Shown here: positions 8,503 to 16,300 of the stretch, piece by piece
Layout of the letters: the number at the start of each line of letters is the position of its first letter
Numbering within the stretch: the first letter of the stretch is position 1
Source: Caldifarciminota bacterium
GTDB lineage: Bacteria; Hydrothermota; Tepidihabitantia; Tepidihabitantales; CAIPLT01
DNA: 44,977 bases
Assembly: GCA_903865935.1 (NCBI GenBank)
Contig: CAIPLT010000040.1
Coordinates: forward strand, 1-44,977
Direction of reading: 5' to 3'
The notes under the pieces: generated by a model
What the model was told of the DNA's origin: nothing
Seen by the model: the letters and a program-made list of their open reading frames with translations, nothing else
The model's database searches: none
Program-made: the position numbers and the translations under genes

Positions 8503-8533
8503 ATCATAATAATTTAAACTACGGTTTTGTCAA
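8503..8533 (-). promoter_or_regulatory. Possible promoter of tRNA-Asn
   Basis: On the minus strand TTGACA (8528-8533) and TATGAT (8503-8508) are 19 bases apart. The tRNA begins 8 bases after the -10 box. The spacing is longer than usual. Confidence 0.4.
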
Positions 8534-8536
8534 GAT

Positions 8537-11365
8537 TTAACGTAGCACCGCAAACTTTTTTAAGTCTTGACTAAAACTGGTTTTTAGGACCGCAAAATAC
8601 AGACCCGAACCAACTTTTTTCCCTGATTCGTTTTCCCCGTTCCATATTGCACCGATATTTTCCAATTCATTGATAGCACCATTTGTTCCATATCTACCAG
8701 GAGAAGGTAAAAACTGAGTATTGAGTTCGATAATTTTTACTAAATCACCGTTGATTGTATAAATTCTAATTTTAGCGACTGACGGTTTATTCATAAGAAA
8801 TAATGGAAAATAGATTTTTGACTGACTCTGGATTGGATATGGGTTTGGATAAGGGTCTCCAAGCTGGTCGGAATAATATTCTTGTCGGGTTGGAGGATAT
8901 ACTTTCAATGCAGAGTCGATATTAGGAACACCCCATCCCAATGTACAATTTTGGACACTGAGACTCGCAGTGGTAAAGAGAGCCTTTTTTACAGAGTCTG
9001 CATTCCACTCAGGATGCGCTTCATACAAAACTGCGCAACAGCCCGCAATTAGAGCTGTAGCACAAGAAGTTCCAATACTTCCTTCGTATGAATCGGTTGA
9101 GTCAGGAGCAACAACTATTGCGGTGTCAGATAGTGCCGAAAGTTCGGGTTTGATTCTGCCATCATAGGTTGGTCCAATACCAGTGCCGCGCCAAGGAGTT
9201 AATGATTTTGTGACACCACCGGCAGCGATAATATTATATGCATCAGCCGGTGCGACAATATAAGGTGTTGGCCAAGGGAAAGCAGTCGAATCCCGATTGC
9301 CCATCGCATTTACAACGATAACTCCTCTTTTGGCAGCAAGACCAGCCGCAATCGACATCGGTATTGTTCGACCATCAAAATCTTTGTCGGTATACCAACT
9401 GCGATAACCTAATGAACTGGAAATAACTGAAGCGCCTTCACGTTCTGCCCATTCCAATCCCTGAACCCAAATATCTTCTTCAGTCGTTGTTTCATAAGTA
9501 TAACCACTGCGTGCCTTAAACAGTTCGGTTTTAGCAATCAGAAAATCGACTCCTGGAGCAGTACCAATCATCTGGAATTTTTGATATGCTCCGATAATTG
9601 ACGCCATACGAGTCCCATGGTCTGGTTGTTCTAAGAAATCTTTGCCTTCTTCATAATCGGTATTATTATCACCGCGTTGTAACCAGACAATTGTTGATTG
9701 GTTATTTAATACCGTTATATTAGGACTATATACAAAATCTTGGGCAATTGTTATTGGTTCGGACCAGGTATTACCATAATCAGTGGATTTCACTAAATAA
9801 ATATTGTCCTGCAATTCATATGTAGCAAATATTGTATCTTTTACGGCACAAGAAAAATCACCAATCGTCAGCAGTTCATTAGTGACTGATTTCTTATCAC
9901 TCCACGTACTTCCGCCATCAAATGATTTTTTCATCGCAAGTTTAACATGTGGTGTATTTGAACAGTCCTTATAAAATAGATAGATTGTGTTTCCGACAAT
10001 ATATCCTTTTAAAGCAGTTGCTGCATTATCAATAACTGATTGGGATTGGAATGTTATTCCATCATCATTTGATTTATAGTGGTATATGGTTTGTGAATGA
10101 AGACCTACTGCAAATAATTCAATTTCTCCGATAGAATCAGCAAGAACAACAGGATTTATAATAGGTTCGTTAAAAGTCCCGACCATAACACGGGGTAAAA
10201 GTAAAGGAGTGATATAACTTATGTCTGCTTTACGGAAATATAAAACTGAATCATTTATCGTATAGGCAGATAATAATTCATTTCCCTCAATAAAAATATT
10301 AGGGTTTTTACCTGAATCAATTGATGGACCTTGATGCCATGTAGTTTGAGTGAAATAGCCAAGATAAATATTGGGTTTTGGTTGATTTGGTGCTTGTGGC
10401 AGCAAATCTTGCCATGATAAATAAATAATGGAATCTTTACCTGTGACCGATGCTGATGGTATTGACATATTATAGGTAACGGTTAAAAATATTGATTGGG
10501 GATTAGACCAGGTTTGTCCCTGATTATTACTATAACTATAATACAATCCACGATAAACTGGACTTGATGGATTTAGTAAAGTATCAGCAGAATAGATAAG
10601 AAATAAACGGTTAGATTGAGTTTTATAAAGTAGGGGGGTGTTGGTCATACTGGTATTTATTATATTCGGAATTGACTCGATATCCCCATTTCGACTGATA
10701 AAGAAATTATCACCGCCGAGAAAATCATGTTCCTTAAAAATCTTAAGATTTTTTAGTGCATTATGTATTCGTTTTAAACCAGTATCCAAAAGACCAAGCT
10801 TGACACGTGAACCGGTATATCCTTTGTTAAAAACCTGTGGAATGCCAAGCATTTTATTCTGTTCATAAGAGAGTCCATATATTCTTCTCAACTCAGCAGT
10901 ATCTGGTTTATTACCGCTTTTATCGGTATTTCGATTAATTGTTAATGCATCGGTTATTTCCTGTTGATGAACAATTACAGGGGTCAGGTTATATACATAA
11001 GGTAAATTATAAATTCTTTCAATTAAACCCGGAGAAATATTGAAACTTGCCGCGTCAAGCCAATTTGATTCGGTACGTAGTTGCGCACCGAGTGATACGA
11101 TTTCATCAATATATTTTTGATAAACGGGTAAGTCGTCATAATCGTATACAATACCTGAATAACCAACTCTTCTCTGGATAGCATCATTACTTAAATTTGG
11201 ATTGAAATCTTTTGTAATTTTTTCATATTCGGATTTGGTTCTAAATCCTTTATCCGTGAAGTATACCCAGACGGTATTATTATCGAGTTTAGGTAGGACT
11301 TGTTTGATTGGTTCTCGGTAAAAAGGTGTATTTAAAAATACAAGTACTGATAAAACTAAGTTCAT
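8537..11365 (-). CDS. Secreted subtilisin-like (S8) serine protease with an Asp-box insertion and C-terminal sorting domain
   Basis: The protein has 942 residues. A short hydrophobic N-terminus and an inhibitor I9-like propeptide region (about 30-135) precede the S8 domain. The catalytic residues are Asp194 (LLDTG), His583 (DHGTRMAS) and Ser767 (GTSCATA), with the oxyanion NAMGN between. About 390 residues lie between Asp and His, where the family usually has 30-50. The insertion (about 230-560) contains at least four Asp-box motifs, for example SNNQGQTWS, SFDGGSTWS and STDYGNTWS, as in sialidase-like propellers. The C-terminus (YPNPYP to KKFAVLR) resembles FlgD/T9SS tails. The start follows AGGAGG on the minus strand. 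It is probably a secreted or cell-surface protease; substrate unknown. Confidence 0.88.
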   Translation of the reverse strand: MNLVLSVLVFLNTPFYREPIKQVLPKLDNNTVWVYFTDKGFRTKSEYEKITKDFNPNLSNDAIQRRVGYSGIVYDYDDLPVYQKYIDEIVSLGAQLRTESNWLDAASFNISPGLIERIYNLPYVYNLTPVIVHQQEITDALTINRNTDKSGNKPDTAELRRIYGLSYEQNKMLGIPQVFNKGYTGSRVKLGLLDTGLKRIHNALKNLKIFKEHDFLGGDNFFISRNGDIESIPNIINTSMTNTPLLYKTQSNRLFLIYSADTLLNPSSPVYRGLYYSYSNNQGQTWSNPQSIFLTVTYNMSIPSASVTGKDSIIYLSWQDLLPQAPNQPKPNIYLGYFTQTTWHQGPSIDSGKNPNIFIEGNELLSAYTINDSVLYFRKADISYITPLLLPRVMVGTFNEPIINPVVLADSIGEIELFAVGLHSQTIYHYKSNDDGITFQSQSVIDNAATALKGYIVGNTIYLFYKDCSNTPHVKLAMKKSFDGGSTWSDKKSVTNELLTIGDFSCAVKDTIFATYELQDNIYLVKSTDYGNTWSEPITIAQDFVYSPNITVLNNQSTIVWLQRGDNNTDYEEGKDFLEQPDHGTRMASIIGAYQKFQMIGTAPGVDFLIAKTELFKARSGYTYETTTEEDIWVQGLEWAEREGASVISSSLGYRSWYTDKDFDGRTIPMSIAAGLAAKRGVIVVNAMGNRDSTAFPWPTPYIVAPADAYNIIAAGGVTKSLTPWRGTGIGPTYDGRIKPELSALSDTAIVVAPDSTDSYEGSIGTSCATALIAGCCAVLYEAHPEWNADSVKKALFTTASLSVQNCTLGWGVPNIDSALKVYPPTRQEYYSDQLGDPYPNPYPIQSQSKIYFPLFLMNKPSVAKIRIYTINGDLVKIIELNTQFLPSPGRYGTNGAINELENIGAIWNGENESGKKVGSGLYFAVLKTSFSQDLKKFAVLR

Positions 11366-11446
11366 TATTTACTCCTCCTATAATTTAAATTAGATTTAAA
11401 TTTACATAAATATAATCTGTTACTCCAATTATATTGGTATTTGAGC

Positions 11447-11767
11447 TCATATGCTGTATGGGATCATTTTTGTTATGGCGCTGCCTAGAGCTATAATAAG
11501 AACAACGATTATCGCGACTAAAGCAAGATTTATAATACCCAAAATTAAACAGGTTTTGCCAATCTTTTTTCCTTGTTCAGAAAGACTTCCCTGTAATAGG
11601 ATTATTCCAAAGATAATACCAAATAGGGGATAAATAATTGAGAATGTGTAGAGCCAGGTCGTATTAGCAAGATAAAGAATGTCTATTAATGCCTGCATAC
11701 GCCCAGCCTGGGTTTGCATCATTTGATTTAACCAGGGATGATTATCGAGCATATTATTCTCGTTCAT
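11447..11767 (-). CDS. Small two-helix membrane protein, function unknown
   Basis: The protein has 106 residues. Two hydrophobic segments lie at about 37-58 and 72-95, joined by a short charged loop (QGSLSEQGKKIGK). The N-terminus is polar and Met/Gln-rich (LNQMMQTQAGRMQ). It looks like a small inner-membrane protein of the DUF4190-like or YtpI-like kind, but I cannot assign a family. GGGAGG precedes the ATG. The subtilase gene follows 81 bases downstream on the same strand, so co-transcription is possible. Confidence 0.65.
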   Translation of the reverse strand: MNENNMLDNHPWLNQMMQTQAGRMQALIDILYLANTTWLYTFSIIYPLFGIIFGIILLQGSLSEQGKKIGKTCLILGIINLALVAIIVVLIIALGSAITKMIPYSI

Positions 11768-11802
11768 TTATCCTCCCAATAGTGGAACCAACGAATAAAA
11801 AT

Positions 11803-11831
11803 TATATACATATAAATATTATCTTTATCAA
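11803..11831 (-). promoter_or_regulatory. Possible promoter of the small membrane protein gene
   Basis: On the minus strand TTGATA (11826-11831) and TATATA (11803-11808) are 17 bases apart. An overlapping TATAAT at 11801-11806 would have a 19-base spacer. Confidence 0.45.
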
Positions 11832-11846
11832 GAAAATCACATTTAG

Positions 11847-11920
11847 TACCCCGCAGAGGAATTGAACCTCTAGCCCACGGATTAAGAATCCGTTGCTCTA
11901 CCAGGTTGAGCTAGCGGGGC
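11847..11920 (-). tRNA. trnK: tRNA-Lys (CTT)
   Basis: The acceptor GCCCCGC pairs with GCGGGGT (one wobble). The anticodon loop TTCTTAA gives CTT. The T-arm is AGAGG TTCAATT CCTCT. No CCA is encoded. It is the last gene of the five-tRNA minus-strand operon. Confidence 0.93.
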
Positions 11921-11923
11921 AAG

Positions 11924-11997
11924 TGCGCCCGGCGCGACTCGAACGCGCAGCCTACGGGTTCGAAGCCCGGCGCTCTATCCAATTGAGCTACGGGCGC
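11924..11997 (-). tRNA. trnR: tRNA-Arg (TCG)
   Basis: The acceptor GCGCCCG pairs with CGGGCGC. The anticodon loop CTTCGAA gives TCG, and the T-arm is GCGCG TTCGAGT CGCGC. Only 3 bases separate it from tRNA-Lys. No CCA is encoded. Confidence 0.93.
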
Positions 11998-12008
11998 AAA
12001 TTTTTTAG

Positions 12009-12084
12009 GGTGAGTGAGGGGACTTGAACCCCCAACATCTTGAGCCACAGTCAAGTGCTCTAACCAAGTTGAGCTACACTCACC
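12009..12084 (-). tRNA. trnH: tRNA-His (GTG)
   Basis: The anticodon loop CTGTGGC gives GTG. The acceptor GTGAGTG pairs with CACTCAC. An extra 5' G (position -1) stands opposite a C discriminator, the identity pair of bacterial tRNA-His, so G-1 is genome-encoded. No CCA is encoded. Confidence 0.94.
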
Positions 12085-12198
12085 ATTTGACAAAATTACT
12101 ACGAATGAGACAAATAAAATTAATTACACGAATTTTGTAATTATAACACTCATTCGCACTATTCAACACTTATTATTTTTCGTGTTCTTATTTTTTAG

Positions 12199-12272
<74 letters not shown>

Positions 12273-12281
12273 ATTTATAAA

Positions 12282-12356
12282 TCGGGGAGACTGGATTTGA
12301 ACCAGCGGCCCCCACGTCCCAAGCGTGGTGCGCTAACCGGGCTGCGCTACTCCCCG
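12282..12356 (-). tRNA. trnP: tRNA-Pro (TGG)
   Basis: The acceptor CGGGGAG pairs with CTCCCCG. The anticodon loop CTTGGGA gives TGG, and the T-loop is TTCAAAT. No CCA is encoded. It is the first gene after the cluster promoter. Confidence 0.94.
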
Positions 12357-12371
12357 TGAATTAAACTATTT

Positions 12372-12400
12372 AATATAACCTTATCTTATAGAGATGTCAA
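12372..12400 (-). promoter_or_regulatory. Promoter of the minus-strand tRNA operon
   Basis: On the minus strand TTGACA (12395-12400) and TATATT (12372-12377) are exactly 17 bases apart. The tRNA-Pro gene begins 15 bases after the -10 box. Confidence 0.7.
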
Positions 12401-12441
12401 GAACATTTTGATTTTTAGGAATGCTTCGTTCTTGGTTGCAA

Positions 12442-12609
12442 CTATTGCTTCACCCAATTGGTCAATACGATTATTGGATTCTGAAGTAAATCATATTGTA
12501 TACCTAATTTATTATGCGATTGATTACGATACTCGTACACTAAACCACTTCCTCTTGTAATCCCTGAGGCAACCCAAGTTTTATTCACGGATTTATTGGT
12601 AAATTCCAT
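12442..12609 (-). CDS. Possible small protein or gene remnant, 55 residues
   Basis: An ATG-to-TAG frame on the minus strand encodes 55 residues with a protein-like composition (TWVASGITRGSGLVYEY, NPIIVLTNWVKQ). No Shine-Dalgarno sequence precedes it, an in-frame stop lies just upstream, and I recognise no family. It could be the 3' remnant of a longer secreted protein or chance. Confidence 0.22.
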   Translation of the reverse strand: MEFTNKSVNKTWVASGITRGSGLVYEYRNQSHNKLGIQYDLLQNPIIVLTNWVKQ

Positions 12610-12757
12610 CCGTGGCAAATAGGTCTATATACCTATGATTTTATGTCCTATTTCATTATCTGATTAATTATCTAATCAGACTTCTCATCCCTTTCCGGAC
12701 CAATTCGCAGTTCCATAGGGGGAATTCTACCCCTGTCTCAGGGAGATACTGAACTAA

Positions 12758-12789
12758 GAATATAGAATATAGAATATAGAATATAGAAT
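12758..12789. repeat. Heptamer tandem repeat GAATATA x4.5
   Basis: Four perfect copies of GAATATA are followed by GAAT. The tract lies about 105 bases downstream of the response regulator stop (reading on the minus strand). The copy number could vary between strains. Confidence 0.85.
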
Positions 12790-12894
12790 GTTAGACGAAA
12801 ATTTGGGTTAATAATTAGTCTACTTATAAGTATACATTTATTAACCCATCAGGAGTCGATATGACCATCAAAATAGAGGAATAGATAGATATAA

Positions 12895-13299
12895 TTACAA
12901 TTTCCTCAAAACCAAATAACGGCTGAGTGTCTTGACTAGCGTATCTTGACTGAATGGTTTTGTTATGTAATCATTCATTCCTTTAATCATTGCATATCGT
13001 TCATCGCCTTCCATCGCAAAAGCAGTTAATCCGACGATGATTAAATCTTTGTATTTAGGATTTTTCCTTATCGCTTCGGTAACCGCATAACCATCCATTA
13101 TTGGCATCTGAATATCCAGCAGGACTAAATCATAGATTCGGTTTTCGGCTAATCGCTCCAGTAATTCCTTGCCGTTATTTACGATGGATAAATTAATATC
13201 GAATTTTTTTAGAAATTCTCGTACCAGTCTCTGATGGAGTGCGTTGTCTTCCGCTAAAATGACATTATAATTTCCTTCTTTCTTAGTACCCGCAGTCAT
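12895..13299 (-). CDS. Single-domain response regulator (receiver only)
   Basis: The 134-residue protein is one CheY-like receiver domain. The acidic pocket is Glu17-Asp18 (LAEDN), the phosphoacceptor Asp62 (VLLDIQMP), with Thr92 (LTAFA) and Lys114 (TKPF). There is no output domain, so it should act through protein contact or as a phosphorelay partner of the large kinase. Its ATG lies 1 base after the kinase stop, and its AAGGAG sits inside the last kinase codons, so translation is coupled. Absence of a fused receiver in the kinase makes this the natural cognate partner. Confidence 0.93.
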   Translation of the reverse strand: MTAGTKKEGNYNVILAEDNALHQRLVREFLKKFDINLSIVNNGKELLERLAENRIYDLVLLDIQMPIMDGYAVTEAIRKNPKYKDLIIVGLTAFAMEGDERYAMIKGMNDYITKPFSQDTLVKTLSRYLVLRKL

Positions 13300-13300
13300 A

Positions 13301-16300
13301 TTACGCTTGCTCCTTTCTTTTCTTATCGTTTACAATTTCGACTGGAATCTGAACAATAAATTTTGTTCCTTTGGCAAGTTTGCTTTTAAATGAGATATTA
13401 CCGTGCATTAGCTCGACTAATTCTTTTACGATTGGCAACCCCAAGCCGGCACCACCATATTTTTTAGAAATATAATGCTCGCCCAGGACAAATTTTTCAA
13501 ATATCTGCGCTTTGTGTTCATCCGCAACTCCAATACCAGTATCTTGGACATGGAATTCTAATATATTTTCGCTTGGTTTTGCTGGTGTTTTCAATCCGAT
13601 ATAGAGTTCGATTTTTCCTTGCTCGGTAAATTTAAAAGCATTATCTAGTAGGTTAGAAATTATCTGAATGATTTTTGTGCGGTCGGTTATAATGAATTCG
13701 GGCAGATTCTTATTGATATTTAATATAAAATCAATTCCTTTGTTTCTGGCTAAAGGCCCGAAACTCTTATGGATTTCTTGGACCGCGTCGAAAATATTAC
13801 ATTCCGTTTTCTCAAGCATCATTTTACCAGCTTCGATTCTTGACAAGTCTAACAAGTCGTTGATAATTTTTAAGAGATGACTGCTTGAATTTTTTACGAT
13901 TTCCAGCATCTCTTCTTGTTCTCGATTTTTCTCTCTATCAAGCAGTAAATCGGTAAATCCAAGGATGGCAGTCATCGGGGTTCTCAGTTCGTGGCTCATG
14001 TTGTGCAGGAACGAAGTTTTTGCTTTATTGGCATTCTCGGCTGTTTCTTTAGCTTGTCGTAATGCATTCTCATACTGTTTTCTTTCAGTGATATCACGGA
14101 TAATCGCCAGGTCACCCCAAACTTCGCCATCCGGGTATCGCAGCAAAGTTGCATTTATTTCAACTGTTTTGGGTGTACCTTTAATCGGGTGTAATTCAAC
14201 TTCGTACGGACCAACCTTTTTTCCGGCAAATCGTGCCGCCATGTTTTCTTTAATTATTTCCAGACTGTTTTGCGGGAAGATGGGATAGGTACTGATGTGA
14301 GAACCAAGTTCTTTTTCAGCTATGCCAGTTAATTCGAACAGCCGTTGATTTCCTGAAATAGCATTGCCAGCAGTATCGAAGATACAAATGGCATCGTTAG
14401 CGGTTTCGAATATTGTTCGGTACCGTTCTTCGCTATCACGTAATGCTTGTTCGGCTTTTTTACGTTCGGTCAGGTCACGAATGAAGACAAGGTCAGCAAG
14501 CTTGTTCTGAAACATTATCGTACCGGCATTTAATTCAACGGGTATTTTATTGCCGTCTTTTAGTTTGAGAGCTGTCTCATAGACCGATGGTACATATCTC
14601 CCTGCCATTCGTTTTTTGTAGTTATCAGCAATTTGATTAAGCTCATCCGGGTGAATGAAATTAGTAAATGGTTTGCCGATGATCTTACCAAGACCGATTT
14701 TTAAAATATCTGCGACATGGCGATTGGCAAATCGGATGATACGGTCGGTAATAATCACAATACCATCATTTGCACGTTCAACTACATTACGGTATTTCTC
14801 TTCACTTTCGTACCGTGCTTGTTCAGCTTTTTTATGTTCGGTTATATCTTCAATAACGCCGTCAATCCAGTCAATTCTGCCGTTTTTATCTTTATGGGCA
14901 TATGCGGTATCCGACGCGATAATTGGCGTGCCATCTTTTTTCCTGAGTCTGAGTTCATCAGTTTTTATGAAACCGTCTTTCATCAGTTTGTTGATAAAAC
15001 CTTTTCGCTCTTCAGGATTCTGAAAAAGGTCAGTAACTATAGTTCCCTTTAATTTCTCAGCAGATTTAAACCCGAGCAGTTTTGCCAAAGCGGAATTGGC
15101 TTCAAGGATTTTACCCGACGGACCAACCGAAGTGCGGTAAATACCGACCGTAACATTCTCGACTAAACTGCGGTATTTCTCTTCGCTTTCGCTCAATATT
15201 TCTTCAGCTCGTTTACGCTCGGTTACATCTTCGATAACACCGTCAATCCAGTCAACTTTGCCTTCGTTATTTTTATGGACGCGAGAGAATAGACGAACAA
15301 TAATTGGCGAGCCGTCTTTTTTCTTTAGTCTAATTTCTTCACCTGTGACAAAACCATCCCGGTTGAACTTTTTCAGGAGATTTTTCCGGTCTTGAGGATT
15401 TTGATACAAATCAGATACCGAAACCTGCATCATTTCCTCAGGTGATTTATAACCAAACATCTTTACCATCGCCGGATTGACTTCGAGGAACCGACCTTTT
15501 GTATCAGGTGTATTTCGATAAACTCCAATTGTAACATTTTCAACCAGACTGCGATATTTTTCTTCGTTAACTTTCAATATCTCTTCTACTCGGTTGCGTT
15601 CTACAGATTCTAATGTTAGCGAAACCATATCGGCAATCGAAGTAGCAAAATTCTGCTCCTCGATTGTCCATTTTCTCATTATTCCAATATGTTCATGACA
15701 AATAACACCAACAACTTTTCCCTGAAGCCGAATCGGCACATCCATCATTGAAGTAATCCCGAAAGGTTTTAAATAACTCTCGGCAAATTCACTGGTGCAC
15801 GTATCATTGCAGGCATCGTTGGCAGCAATGACTCTGCCTTTTTTCAATACCTGGAAATAGCGTGGGAAGTTGTTAATTTGAAGCTTTAGTCCTTTTGTAT
15901 GAAAATCTTTACTTTTCAAATAAAGGTCTTCGCAGACGAGTTCTGAATAGTCTATGCTAAATAACCAGAAACTGACTCTTTCAACATTTAGCGTTTTGGC
16001 ATCAGTCTCAGTTATCTTTTTAATCGAAGTATCTAAGCTGACTATATCTAGTTTTGCCAATTTTAGTAGGTTATTTTGAAAGAAGATAGTTTGTTCTACT
16101 TTTTTTCTCTGTTCTTCTTCTGCTCGTTTACGCTCGGTGATATCACTTGCTACAATCATCACCGCTAGTTTATTATGATAGATAAATGGTTTTGCAAGAA
16201 CTTCTACATCTACATATGAGCCATCAAGACAGACAAACTTTTCCTCAGTAGCAGGTTCTTCTTTACCGGTTTTCAGCATTCTCATAACCCGTTCTTTGAC

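Larger units (their letters stand above)
12357..12894. other. Long spacer between the tRNA operon and the response regulator
   Basis: It holds the tRNA operon promoter, one possible small open frame (12442-12609, minus), an inverted repeat TCTGATTA/TAATCAGA at 12659-12680, a second short hairpin AGGGG/CCCCT near 12714-12731, and a heptamer tandem repeat at 12758-12789. No clear gene and no T-run terminator for the response regulator is seen. Confidence 0.5.

Noticed and set aside
12758-12789. Heptamer repeat as a CRISPR or replication-origin iteron.
   Set aside because: The unit is only 7 bases with no spacer, and no DnaA box cluster or replication gene is near.
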